Assembly (NCBI GenBank): GCA_900763175.1
Contig: CAAFJI010000258.1
Location: forward strand, 1 to 27,579
DNA: 27,579 bases
DNA from: Lachnospiraceae bacterium
Lineage (GTDB): Bacteria; Bacillota; Clostridia; Lachnospirales; Lachnospiraceae
Direction: 5' to 3'
Shown here: in pieces, positions 15,396 through 23,369 of the stretch
How the letters are laid out: every line of letters starts with the position of its first letter
Position numbering within the stretch: position 1 is the stretch's first letter
The notes under the pieces: generated by a model
Databases searched by the model: none
Seen by the model: only the letters and a program-made list of their open reading frames with translations
Told to the model about the DNA's origin: nothing
Translations under genes and position numbers: made by a program

Positions 15396-16490
15396 CTAAA
15401 AGTTAGGAAAGAGATCTTTCATTTTTACAGTAACGGTATGTCCATAATAAGTACCTGGAATTGTAAGGTTGCATCCTTTCAGGAAAATATTGAATAGGCC
15501 GTTGGTATTGGATAACTGACTTGCCGTTGGCTCTTTGATACCAATTAAATTCATAAGCGTTCTTGTAGCATCTGTGAATTCAAAATTGATATATCCCTGA
15601 TAATGGATTTGTGAACGAGTTACTGTCTTTTCAAAATCATACGCTGTTTTTCCGTCTGAAACAGTTAAATATAAGTAACATTTATCACTGTTTTTGTATA
15701 TTGTCATCTGAGTGATTGAGTTTGAGGAACCAGACTGATACATAAGGGTGAAACAGATAGTACCCTTGCTTTCATCATATTGAACAATCATATTGGTATT
15801 TGTCCTTAACTCATTGACAATAGCGTATGTCCCCTCCGTATAAAATCCTATGTTTTTTATTTCTTCAGCAAGTGTATCAAAAGCTGGCTTAGTTGTTGAC
15901 GGTGCCGATGGAGTGATGCTATTACCTGCTCCTTTGACATAAACGGTGACAACATAAACTTCTTTATTGAAATCATTATAAATTTTAATACTGGTGGTTC
16001 CGGCTTTTTTGCCATATACGGTAATATGATCAGGAAAACCGGTGGGCCTGCCCCATTTTCCGCTGACTATGCTGGTATCGGCAATCCGGTAGGTTACAGT
16101 TCCATCATCAGGGAGAAAGTTAACATTGATTTTTGCGGACTTTCCAACACCATTAATAGTAATGGATTTCTGCTTAACCACTAACGCACGTTTTACTTTA
16201 ATTGTACATTTTAACTTCTTAGAGCCGACTTTGGCGGTGATCGTTGTCTTACCGGCGGCCTTTCCTTTTACCACGCCAGAAGAAGAAACGCTGGCTACAG
16301 AGGGCTTAGAGGACTGCCATTTTATTTTTCTTTTTTTGCCTGAAACCTTCAGTTTTGTCGTTTTACCGATGTAGATTTGAGCAGATTTTTTGTTCAGCTT
16401 CGGAGCGGCATTTGCTGAAGCAGGCATCACAATAACACTGAAAAGCATACAAAGAAGAATCAACAGGGAAAACTTTTTTAACTTTTTCAT
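15396..16490 (-). CDS. Secreted Big2 (Ig-like) domain protein
   Basis: A 364-aa exported protein. Residues 1-29 form a signal peptide: a basic MKKLKK start, a hydrophobic core (LLILLCMLFSVIVM) and an ASANAA cleavage region. A bacterial Ig-like group 2 domain follows (about 30-100) with the hallmark YIGKTTKLKVSG, WQSSKPSVASVSSSG and GKAAGKTTITA strands. A second, weaker Ig-like repeat spans about 104-190, then a Ser/Thr/Pro linker (SITPSAPSTTKPAF) and a C-terminal beta-rich domain of about 155 residues that I do not recognise. No LPxTG, membrane anchor or S-layer repeat is visible, so it is probably released or held by unknown contacts. GGGAGGAAA precedes the ATG. It follows the epimerase gene by 44 bp on the same strand. 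Confidence 0.8.
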   Translation of the reverse strand: MKKLKKFSLLILLCMLFSVIVMPASANAAPKLNKKSAQIYIGKTTKLKVSGKKRKIKWQSSKPSVASVSSSGVVKGKAAGKTTITAKVGSKKLKCTIKVKRALVVKQKSITINGVGKSAKINVNFLPDDGTVTYRIADTSIVSGKWGRPTGFPDHITVYGKKAGTTSIKIYNDFNKEVYVVTVYVKGAGNSITPSAPSTTKPAFDTLAEEIKNIGFYTEGTYAIVNELRTNTNMIVQYDESKGTICFTLMYQSGSSNSITQMTIYKNSDKCYLYLTVSDGKTAYDFEKTVTRSQIHYQGYINFEFTDATRTLMNLIGIKEPTASQLSNTNGLFNIFLKGCNLTIPGTYYGHTVTVKMKDLFPNF

Positions 16491-16534
16491 ACAATTTCCT
16501 CCCAGAACATTTTTTTAACACGCTGAAAATGATT

Positions 16535-17413
16535 TTAAAAAATTTCAATAGAATAAGCCGTCTCAAACATCTCATCCATTCTCAGATGATTGATAAATGG
16601 CTTCTCAGATAAGCTTCCTTCGAATCCACAGTCATCGCAGCGACCCATCCACGGCTCCAGGCATACAAACGGAGCATCCTGGGAAGCAGACCAGATACCG
16701 AAGTTGGGGAATCCCACACAGCGCATTTCCAGATAAGGGGTGCCGTCTGGAAGGGCAATGCCGGCCTTTGTAATCTGTTCGTCAAATATTAGCGCATCAT
16801 GGTCAAACATATGGTCATCAATTTTGCAGGCTCCATTTTCCAAAACAAGAGTAGCTTTCTCATCTGCTTTTGCAGTGCCGGATTCTGGATCCAGAAGGAG
16901 ATAGGTAAGGCTGTCCTCTCCATTAAAAGTAAGGCTGTAATCACTTCTCCTGGTGTCCGGCAGAACCGGAACATGAAATGCCGGATGGCCTCCAATGGCA
17001 AAATACATATCACGGTCACTGTTATTTGCTACCTTCCAGCTGACAGTCAGGGTACGTCCTTTCAGAATGTGACGGATACGGAGAACAAAATCAAAAGGAT
17101 AAACTTTTCGTGTTTCTTCTGTAGAGCGGATCTGATGGGTCACAGAATCCAGTGTGGAATCAATGCAGGTAAAATCTGTGTCACGGGCAAAACCATGCTG
17201 TTTGGAAGGATATTCCCTGCCATCAATACGGTAATGATTTCCATAATGCTTCCCTACATTGGGGAAAAGGACGGGAGCATGACGTCCCCAGAAATTCGGA
17301 TCCCCCTGCCAGAGTACTTCTCTGCTTTTTTCCTTATCATAGATGCTGAAAAGTTCGGCACCATGATCATCAATGGTAACTTTCAGAAAATCATTTTCCA
17401 AAACTCGCTGCAT
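16535..17413 (-). CDS. Aldose 1-epimerase family protein (LacX-like)
   Basis: A 292-aa cytosolic protein of the galactose mutarotase superfamily, which interconverts alpha and beta anomers of sugars. The LacX-type signatures are LWQGDPNFWGRHAPVLFPNVG, KQHGFARD (conserved active-site His and Arg), GGHPAFHVP (second conserved His) and CLEPWMGRCDD (the Glu corresponding to the catalytic base). Sugar specificity cannot be read from sequence. I chose the ATG at 17413 (MQRVLENDFLKVTI) because GGAGGT lies 7 nt upstream; the ATG at 17428 has no such site. It probably shares a transcript with the Big2 gene. Confidence 0.85.
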   Translation of the reverse strand: MQRVLENDFLKVTIDDHGAELFSIYDKEKSREVLWQGDPNFWGRHAPVLFPNVGKHYGNHYRIDGREYPSKQHGFARDTDFTCIDSTLDSVTHQIRSTEETRKVYPFDFVLRIRHILKGRTLTVSWKVANNSDRDMYFAIGGHPAFHVPVLPDTRRSDYSLTFNGEDSLTYLLLDPESGTAKADEKATLVLENGACKIDDHMFDHDALIFDEQITKAGIALPDGTPYLEMRCVGFPNFGIWSASQDAPFVCLEPWMGRCDDCGFEGSLSEKPFINHLRMDEMFETAYSIEIF

Positions 17414-17755
17414 ATTGTAGACCTCCATATGTAATGATGTGATTTGAGATTATTATAACACCGAAGCTTGTAGTTGTGTATAAAAACTTCTGATTTCATC
17501 TGTTGTATAAAAACAACTAAAACAAGCCTGCACTTTCATACAAAATATATTTTTTGCATTTTACAGAAGCAAAAGAATTGTCAAAATGTTAAATAATACA
17601 TATAAAAACGAAACAAAACAGAAAAATAATATGCAAAGTACACAATATAACATTGACTTTGCTATACAGCTTTGGTAGACTATACCATTATAGGGTGAAG
17701 AAAAAGTGAAACAGGCTTCAGCCCAAAATCAGGCGAATCAGAGGAGGAAACTAAA
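17414..17755. promoter_or_regulatory. Divergent intergenic region, epimerase / pfp
   Basis: 342 bp without a gene, very AT-rich. Leftward, TATAAT (17457-17452, minus strand) with an upstream TGT can drive the epimerase gene. Next to it GTATAAAAAC occurs twice (near 17477 and 17504), the copies about 27 bp apart, bounded by AGTTGT and ACAACT; this could be a regulator site. Rightward is the pfp promoter, listed separately. The stretch 17520-17650 shows only A/T-rich sequence. Confidence 0.45.
17653..17681 (+). promoter_or_regulatory. pfp promoter
   Basis: TTGACT (17653-17658), a 17-bp spacer and TAGACT (17676-17681) with TG at 17673-17674. Transcription would begin near 17688, and AGAGGAGGAAA lies before the pfp ATG. 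Confidence 0.6.
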
Positions 17756-19015
17756 ATGGCAAAGAAAAGAAATATTATTGTAGGACAGTCCGGCGGTCCC
17801 ACATCTGTAATCAATTCCAGTCTTGCAGGCGTATACAAGAATGCAGTAGAACGTGGATTTGACAAAGTTTACGGAATGCTTCATGGTATCCAGGGGCTTC
17901 TTGACGAGCAGTATATCGACCTTTCTACACAGATCCACTCAGAACTCGACATCGAGCTTCTGAAAAGGACACCTTCCGCTTTTTTAGGTTCCTGCCGCTA
18001 TAAGCTTCCGGAGATTCATGAGGACAGAAGCATATATGAGAAAATTTTTGAAATCCTGAATAAACTTGAAATTTACGCATTTATCTACATTGGCGGAAAT
18101 GACTCCATGGACACGATCAAGAAGCTTTCTGACTATGCCATCATTACAGGCCAGACCCAGAAATTCCTTGGTGTTCCCAAGACCATTGACAATGACCTTG
18201 CACTTACGGATCATACACCTGGTTTTGGAAGCGCAGCTAAATACATTGCAGCATCCACCAAGGAAGTCATCCGTGACGCAGAGGGTCTCACCTATAAGAA
18301 AAATATGATTACTATCATGGAAATCATGGGAAGGAATGCAGGCTGGCTTACAGGTGCTACTGCACTTTCCAAGTCTGAGGATTGTGAAGGGCCGGATCTT
18401 ATTTACCTGCCTGAGGTTCCGTTCGACATTGACCGTTTCCTTACGAAAGTGAAGGAACTTCTGAAAAAAAAATCTTCTGTTGTGATCGCTGTATCAGAGG
18501 GAATCAAGCTGGCTGACGGACGATATGTATGCGAGCTGGGAAGCGTTGGAGATTATGTAGATGCCTTTGGACATAAGCAGCTCCAGGGCACCGCAACCTA
18601 CCTGGCTAATTTCCTGGCAGCAGAATGTGGCTGTAAGACCCGTGCGGTAGAGCTTTCCACTCTCCAGAGAAGTGCATCCCATATGGCATCCCGTGTAGAT
18701 ATTGACGAGGCCATGATGGTTGGCGGAGCTGCTGTTAAGGCAGCTGATGAAGGAGATACCGGAAAGATGGTTGTAATTGACCGTGTCTCTGATGACCCAT
18801 ATATGGCAGCAACCGGAATTTACGATGTACATCGTATTGCGAATGAGGAAAAACTGGTTCCCAGAAACTGGATGAACAAAGAGGCCAATAATGTGACAAA
18901 GGACTTCATTGATTACATCAAACCTCTGATTCAGGGTGATTATCAGCCGATCATGGTAAATGGTGTTCCCCGCCATCTGGTGTTGAATACTGGAAGAAAA
19001 AGGAAAAATTCATAA
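17756..19015 (+). CDS. pfp: PPi-type 6-phosphofructokinase
   Basis: A 419-aa phosphofructokinase that phosphorylates fructose 6-phosphate to the 1,6-bisphosphate. Two positions point to pyrophosphate rather than ATP as donor: GGNDS (113-117) in place of the ATP-type GGDGS, and PKTIDND (141-147), where Lys replaces the Gly of ATP-dependent enzymes. Other family parts are the N-terminal GQSGGPTSVINSS, the EIMGRNAGWLTG stretch and the C-terminal RSASHMASRVD. With PPi the step is reversible, so the enzyme can serve glycolysis and gluconeogenesis. The next gene is ppdK, which also uses PPi. No terminator is evident between them. Confidence 0.9.
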   Translation: MAKKRNIIVGQSGGPTSVINSSLAGVYKNAVERGFDKVYGMLHGIQGLLDEQYIDLSTQIHSELDIELLKRTPSAFLGSCRYKLPEIHEDRSIYEKIFEILNKLEIYAFIYIGGNDSMDTIKKLSDYAIITGQTQKFLGVPKTIDNDLALTDHTPGFGSAAKYIAASTKEVIRDAEGLTYKKNMITIMEIMGRNAGWLTGATALSKSEDCEGPDLIYLPEVPFDIDRFLTKVKELLKKKSSVVIAVSEGIKLADGRYVCELGSVGDYVDAFGHKQLQGTATYLANFLAAECGCKTRAVELSTLQRSASHMASRVDIDEAMMVGGAAVKAADEGDTGKMVVIDRVSDDPYMAATGIYDVHRIANEEKLVPRNWMNKEANNVTKDFIDYIKPLIQGDYQPIMVNGVPRHLVLNTGRKRKNS

Positions 19016-19052
19016 AATAATAAAAATTTGACTGTTTTTTGCCAGAATAACC

Positions 19053-19121
19053 TTGACGAATGACGAATAAGCTTATAAAATAACTATGTGCGTATAAAAC
19101 ATAGTTTATGTTCAATGAACA
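19053..19121 (+). promoter_or_regulatory. ppdK promoter and leader stems
   Basis: TTGACG (19053-19058) is followed after 17 bp by TAAAAT (19076-19081); TATAAA overlaps two bases earlier. Right after it lie a perfect stem AACTATG / CATAGTT (19082-19088, 19100-19106) and the palindrome TGTTC-AAT-GAACA (19109-19121). The stem near the transcript start could stabilise the mRNA, and the palindrome could be an operator; both are inference. Confidence 0.5.
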
Positions 19122-19144
19122 AATATTTAGGAGGAAAATGTAAA

Positions 19145-21775
19145 ATGGCAAAATGGGTTTACATGTTTACAGAAGGTAACGCTAATATGAGAAACCTTCT
19201 GGGTGGTAAAGGTGCCAACCTTGCTGAGATGACAAACCTTGGACTTCCTGTTCCTCAGGGATTTACAATTACTACTGAAGCTTGTACTCAGTACTATGAG
19301 GACGGAAGACAGATCAACGACGAGATCATGGGTCAGATCATGGAAGCAATCACCAAAATGGAAGGAGTTACCGGTAAGAAATTCGGTGATATCGAAAATC
19401 CTCTGCTTGTTTCCGTTCGTTCCGGCGCAAGAGCTTCTATGCCAGGTATGATGGATACTATCCTGAACCTTGGTTTAAATGAAGACGTTGTAGCTGTATT
19501 ATCTGAGAAATCTGGCAACCCACGTTGGGCTTGGGACTGCTACAGAAGATTTATCCAGATGTACTCTGACGTAGTTATGGAAGTTGGTAAGAAATACTTT
19601 GAAGAGCTTATCGACAAAATGAAAGCTGAGCGTGGCGTTAAACTTGACGTTGAGCTTACAGCTGATGACCTGAAAGAACTTGCTATGCAGTTCAAGGCTG
19701 AATATAAAGAAAAAATCGGTTCTGATTTCCCGGCTGATCCAAAAGAGCAGTTAGTTGGTGCAATCAAGGCCGTATTCCGTTCCTGGGACAACCCACGTGC
19801 CAACGTATATCGTCGTGACAACGATATCCCATATTCCTGGGGTACAGCTGTTAACGTACAGATGATGGCATTTGGTAACATGGGTGATGACTGTGGTACT
19901 GGTGTTGCATTTACAAGAGATCCAGCTACAGGAAACAAAGGTCTGTTCGGTGAGTTCCTTACCAATGCACAGGGCGAGGACGTTGTTGCTGGTGTTCGTA
20001 CACCTATGCACATCGCTGAGATGGAGCAGAAGTTCCCAGAAGCATTTAAGAAATTTACAGAAGTTTGCCATACTCTGGAGACACACTACAGAGATATGCA
20101 GGATATGGAGTTCACTGTTGAGCATGGCCAGTTAAACATGCTTCAGACACGTAATGGTAAGAGAACCGCTCAGGCTGCTCTGAAGATCGCTTGTGACCTT
20201 GTTGATGAGGGAATGAGAACAGAGGAAGAAGCAGTTGCTATGATCGATCCTCGTAACCTTGATACACTCCTTCATCCTCAGTTCGACGCTAAGGCTCTGA
20301 AAGCTGCTACACCAATGGGCAAAGGTCTTGGAGCTTCTCCAGGAGCTGCTTGCGGTAAGATCGTATTCACAGCTGATGACGCTGTAGAATGGGCTGAGAG
20401 AGGCGAGAAGGTTGTACTTGTTCGTCTTGAGACATCTCCAGAGGATATCACAGGTATGAAATCTGCACAGGGTATCCTGACCGTTCGTGGTGGCATGACA
20501 TCTCACGCAGCAGTAGTTGCTCGTGGTATGGGTGAGTGCTGCGTATCCGGATGCGGTGACATCGCTATGGACGAAGAGAATAAGAAATTTACACTTGGCG
20601 GAAAAGAGTTCCATGAGGGAGACTTCATCTCCATTGATGGTACAACAGGTAACATCTATGACGGAATCATCCCAACTGTAGATGCTACAATCGCTGGTGA
20701 GTTCGGACGTATCATGTCCTGGGCTGACAAATATAGAACAATGAAAGTTCGTACAAACGCTGATACTCCTGCTGACGCTAAGAAGGCAGTTGAGCTTGGC
20801 GCTGAAGGTATCGGTCTTTGCCGTACAGAGCATATGTTCTTCGGTGAGGGACGTATCGATGCATTCCGTGAGATGATCTGCTCCACAACAGCTGAGGAGA
20901 GAGAAGCAGCACTTGCTAAGGTTCTTCCATATCAGCAGAGCGACTTCGAAGGTCTGTTCGAGGCTCTCGAGGGCAACCCTGTAACAATCCGTTTCCTGGA
21001 TCCGCCGCTTCATGAGTTCGTTCCTACAGAAGAGGAAGATATCAAGAAACTTGCTGACGCTCAGGGCAAGACTGTAGAAGAGATTAAGACAATCATCGCT
21101 TCTCTTCATGAGTTCAACCCAATGATGGGTCATCGTGGATGCCGTCTGGCAGTTACCTATCCGGAGATCGCTAAGATGCAGACAACAGCAGTTATCCGTG
21201 CAGCTATCAATGTAAAGAAGGCTCACGCTGACTGGAACATCTGCCCAGAGATCATGATCCCGTTAGTAGGCGATATCAAAGAGCTTAAATATGTTAAGAA
21301 GTTTGTTGTTGAGACAGCTGACGCTGAGATCGCAGCAGCAGGCGTAGATCTGAAATATGAAGTAGGTACCATGATCGAGATCCCAAGAGCTGCCCTTACA
21401 GCTGATGAGATTGCGAAAGAGGCTGACTTCTTCTGCTTCGGTACCAACGACTTAACTCAGATGACATACGGCTTCTCTCGTGATGATGCTGGTAAATTCC
21501 TTAACGCTTACTATGATGCTAAGATCTTCGAGAACGATCCATTTGCAAAACTGGATCAGGTTGGCGTTGGTAAGCTTATGGAAATGGCTATCAAACTTGG
21601 AAAACCGGTTAACCCGAACCTTCACATCGGAATCTGTGGAGAGCACGGTGGAGATCCGTCTTCTGTAGAGTTCTGCAACAAGATCGGTCTTGATTATGTA
21701 TCCTGCTCACCATTCCGTGTACCGGTAGCTCGTCTTGCAGCAGCACAGGCAGCTATCGCTCAGAAGAGCAAATAA
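19145..21775 (+). CDS. ppdK: Pyruvate, phosphate dikinase
   Basis: An 876-aa enzyme that interconverts PEP, AMP and PPi with pyruvate, ATP and phosphate. Three domains are visible. The N-terminal ATP-grasp nucleotide domain begins LLGGKGANLAEM and includes SVRSGARASMPGMMDTI. The swivelling phosphohistidine domain has GGMTSHAAVVARG, with His454 as phosphocarrier. The C-terminal PEP/pyruvate barrel includes GLCRTEHMFF and the active-site CGEHGGD with Cys831. Size and residue numbers agree closely with the Clostridium symbiosum enzyme. I chose the ATG at 19145 (MAKWVYMFTEG), with AGGAGG upstream; the frame is open 19 codons further. Codon use is visibly biased, as in a highly expressed gene. With pfp it forms a PPi-linked glycolytic pair. 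Confidence 0.97.
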   Translation: MAKWVYMFTEGNANMRNLLGGKGANLAEMTNLGLPVPQGFTITTEACTQYYEDGRQINDEIMGQIMEAITKMEGVTGKKFGDIENPLLVSVRSGARASMPGMMDTILNLGLNEDVVAVLSEKSGNPRWAWDCYRRFIQMYSDVVMEVGKKYFEELIDKMKAERGVKLDVELTADDLKELAMQFKAEYKEKIGSDFPADPKEQLVGAIKAVFRSWDNPRANVYRRDNDIPYSWGTAVNVQMMAFGNMGDDCGTGVAFTRDPATGNKGLFGEFLTNAQGEDVVAGVRTPMHIAEMEQKFPEAFKKFTEVCHTLETHYRDMQDMEFTVEHGQLNMLQTRNGKRTAQAALKIACDLVDEGMRTEEEAVAMIDPRNLDTLLHPQFDAKALKAATPMGKGLGASPGAACGKIVFTADDAVEWAERGEKVVLVRLETSPEDITGMKSAQGILTVRGGMTSHAAVVARGMGECCVSGCGDIAMDEENKKFTLGGKEFHEGDFISIDGTTGNIYDGIIPTVDATIAGEFGRIMSWADKYRTMKVRTNADTPADAKKAVELGAEGIGLCRTEHMFFGEGRIDAFREMICSTTAEEREAALAKVLPYQQSDFEGLFEALEGNPVTIRFLDPPLHEFVPTEEEDIKKLADAQGKTVEEIKTIIASLHEFNPMMGHRGCRLAVTYPEIAKMQTTAVIRAAINVKKAHADWNICPEIMIPLVGDIKELKYVKKFVVETADAEIAAAGVDLKYEVGTMIEIPRAALTADEIAKEADFFCFGTNDLTQMTYGFSRDDAGKFLNAYYDAKIFENDPFAKLDQVGVGKLMEMAIKLGKPVNPNLHIGICGEHGGDPSSVEFCNKIGLDYVSCSPFRVPVARLAAAQAAIAQKSK

Positions 21776-21780
21776 ATAAT

Positions 21781-21826
21781 CGTTGTCAACAGGCAAAGTA
21801 AAATATCCTGTTAAGGGGCAAAACTG
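21781..21826 (+). repeat. Left island-flanking repeat (IS-end-like)
   Basis: This segment begins six bases after the ppdK stop and resembles 24430-24475, matching about 32 of 46 positions without gaps. Shared blocks are CGTTGT, GTAAAATA, CCT and GGCAAA. Each copy is followed by an intrinsic terminator. The style (repeated AAAATRTCCT ... GGGGCAAA units) recalls the multiple terminal repeats of IS21-type elements. No istA or istB gene is present. Confidence 0.5.
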
Positions 21827-21844
21827 ACAGCCTCTAATAGAAAG

Positions 21845-21886
21845 AAAAACCTTGAAAGTCTGAGAGATCAGGCTTTCGGGGTTTTT
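21845..21886 (+). terminator. ppdK intrinsic terminator
   Basis: A 19-bp stem (21845-21863 with 21868-21886) closed by a GAGA loop. All positions pair as RNA, three of them as G-U. The distal arm ends in GGGGTTTTT. The AAGGAG site of the following small gene starts about 8 bp later. Confidence 0.9.
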
Positions 21887-21902
21887 GTTATAAGGAGATA
21901 AA

Positions 21903-22046
21903 ATGAAAAAATTAATAGTTGAAAATATACAAGAAATTTACAAATTTGCAGCCAAAATAAAGGCAATGCCAGAGTGTCAAAATTTGACCTCAGAAGAAAA
22001 GCTGAAAATAATTTTCTCTTACCCCTTTAAACTTAAAATTGTTTAA
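21903..22046 (+). CDS. Small hypothetical protein, 47 aa
   Basis: ATG with an excellent AAGGAG seven bases upstream, directly after the ppdK terminator. The 47-aa product starts MKKLIVENIQEIYKFAAKIK, contains MPECQNLTSEEKLKI and ends SYPFKLKIV. It is lysine-rich and probably helical, with no signal peptide or membrane segment. I do not recognise it, and it could be the start of a longer gene cut by rearrangement. No promoter is evident between the terminator and the gene, so expression may depend on read-through. Its last 14 bp overlap the convergent gene on the other strand. Confidence 0.5.
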   Translation: MKKLIVENIQEIYKFAAKIKAMPECQNLTSEEKLKIIFSYPFKLKIV

Positions 22047-22239
22047 ATATTTCAAGGGTATCGTGAAAACTGTGAGTATCAATGTGGGTTGTTTTGCCGC
22101 AATTTTTACTAGTCATCTCATATGAGTATTTCTTTTTCAGGAAATCCTTCATAGGAATTTGGTTTGTGGCATTGCATCCTTCACACGGATATTCAAAAAT
22201 GGGATTCTGTTCACAGAATTTTTCAAGATGTTTTTCCAT
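22033..22239 (-). CDS. Small zinc-ribbon-like protein, 68 aa
   Basis: A 68-aa protein starting MEKHLEKFCEQNPIFEYPCE. CEGC (19-22) and a later Cys in KNCGK, with nearby His residues (HIDTHSFHD), suggest a metal-binding ribbon, though the second half of a CxxC pair is incomplete (SKNC). AAAGGA lies 11 nt before the ATG, preceded by a leader hairpin and a good minus-strand promoter (22316-22321 / 22293-22298). The 3' end overlaps the small rightward gene by 14 bp. I do not recognise the family; a DNA-binding or regulatory role would be a guess. Confidence 0.55.
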   Translation of the reverse strand: MEKHLEKFCEQNPIFEYPCEGCNATNQIPMKDFLKKKYSYEMTSKNCGKTTHIDTHSFHDTLEIFKQF

Positions 22240-22256
22240 ATGATAACCGATCCTTT

Positions 22257-22321
22257 CTATATACTAGACTGCTGCAACAGTCTGTATATAGAATTATAGG
22301 AGTGTGGGCGCAAAGAATCAA
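22257..22321 (-). promoter_or_regulatory. Island promoter plus leader hairpin, copy 1
   Basis: On the minus strand TTGATT (22321-22316), a 17-bp spacer and TATAAT (22298-22293) form a near-consensus promoter. Transcription would start at or beside the hairpin CTATATACAGACTG / CAGTCTAGTATATAG (22291-22257, one bulged base), which runs straight into the AAAGGA site of the zinc-ribbon gene. The same promoter and hairpin recur at 23211-23276. The block lies between two divergent genes. Confidence 0.65.
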
Positions 22322-22439
22322 CTATGATTTAAGCATAGAGCAGCCTTAACAGCGATTTTTCCCAAAACCAATTTCCCAAAAATGATTCTCCCTGAACAAA
22401 ACATAAAAAGGCAAAAAACAAAAAAGAGAGGATCAAATA

Positions 22440-22901
22440 ATGAAAGAAAATAAGAAATTAGAAACAAGTAACACAGAAGTCGTGGCAGAACCACCCATCC
22501 AAATAATCGACAACCGAAGAGAAATAGACGATTTATCAGATGCCGAGTTAAAAGAGTTAGAAAAAGAGCTTGAGCAATATGATAAAGACATGTGGCGGCA
22601 TTTAGATTGTCTCCAAAAGTATAAACATATAGGTGAGGAAATCCCAAAGGATGTGCCGTTTACGGAGTATTTCAGTTACATCTTTCGGAATTTCCGCAAT
22701 CCTAAACCTGAAGAAGAATGGACAGTCAGAGACTATAAAGTGGATGCTGCCAGGAAAATAAGACAGATGGCGGCATTTACAATCAAAGACCACGGCTATA
22801 AAGAGCCATTAACAGACAGACAAAAACGTGTTGTGGAGCGAATCCGAAACGGCACAGATTTCCACGTCTCATTGGATAAAATCGGGGAACTTTTTAAATA
22901 A
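22440..22901 (+). CDS. Island protein A1, unknown function, 153 aa
   Basis: A charged, helical 153-aa cytosolic-looking protein that I do not recognise. It is clearly paralogous to A2 (23370-23807). Shared blocks are DNRREI, LKELEKE, HIGEEIPKDVP-x-TEY, RNPKPEEEWT, DYK and DRQKRVVERIRNGTDF. The first 30 residues are longer than in A2. GAGAGGATCAAATA precedes the ATG, and the same GAGAGGATCAA stands before A2. The upstream 200 bp contain the divergent control region; a rightward promoter is not obvious. The last 33 bp overlap gene B1 on the opposite strand. Confidence 0.7.
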   Translation: MKENKKLETSNTEVVAEPPIQIIDNRREIDDLSDAELKELEKELEQYDKDMWRHLDCLQKYKHIGEEIPKDVPFTEYFSYIFRNFRNPKPEEEWTVRDYKVDAARKIRQMAAFTIKDHGYKEPLTDRQKRVVERIRNGTDFHVSLDKIGELFK

Positions 22902-23195
22902 GTCGATATAAGGAGCTAAAATGTCATATTCAGCTCGTAATTTTGCAAGAACTTCATTATTTTCGGTGTTTCTGGCATCATGGATTTCACCAACCAGAAA
23001 TTTGCGGTAATCACTAACAGCAGGGGACATAATACTCCAGTTCCTTTTCATCCAATCGGTAGTGACTGGATTATGCAACAGATAATCCTTGCATTTAGAA
23101 ATTGCATTGTTTGTGACGGTAATATTCACTTTGTAATCTCCAAGATTCAGTGAATATGTGGTTAATGCGGCGATAAGTACTGAATTAGCGTCCAT
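22869..23195 (-). CDS. Island protein B1, unknown function, 108 aa
   Basis: A 108-aa helical protein starting MDANSVLIAALTTYSLNLGD. It is paralogous to B2 (23775-24110), sharing an xIxPAxxxYRK block, a DHAR/HDAR motif, LAEY-like LRAEYDILAPYI and a Phe/Lys-rich end. I prefer the ATG at 23195, because AAAGGA then lies 9 nt upstream; the ATG at 23204 touches that site. Its promoter is the copy-2 control block. Its 3' end overlaps A1 by 33 bp tail to tail, so each transcript could act as antisense to the other. Function unknown. Confidence 0.65.
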   Translation of the reverse strand: MDANSVLIAALTTYSLNLGDYKVNITVTNNAISKCKDYLLHNPVTTDWMKRNWSIMSPAVSDYRKFLVGEIHDARNTENNEVLAKLRAEYDILAPYIDLFKKFPDFIQ

Positions 23196-23210
23196 AATTA
23201 ACATTCCTTT

Positions 23211-23276
23211 CTATATACTGGACTGCTGCCAACAGCCTGTATATAGAATTATAGGAGTGTGAGAGCAAATAATCAA
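23211..23276 (-). promoter_or_regulatory. Island promoter plus leader hairpin, copy 2
   Basis: Minus-strand TTGATT (23276-23271), 17-bp spacer, TATAAT (23253-23248), then the leader hairpin with outer arms CTATATAC and GTATATAG (23211-23246), followed by AAAGGA of gene B1. It has the same architecture and most of the same sequence as copy 1. The loop differs by one base and the inner stem by a few. Confidence 0.65.
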
Positions 23277-23369
23277 CTACGAAAACATAGGCGACTTTTA
23301 AAATAATAGGAAAACGATTCTCCCTGGACAAAACATAAAAGGCGAAAACAAAAAAGAGAGGATCAACCA

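Noticed and set aside
20132..21226. 364-aa minus-strand frame opposite ppdK
   Set aside because: It lies entirely within ppdK. Strong codon bias there suppresses reverse-strand stops, and the product has low-complexity composition and no start signal.
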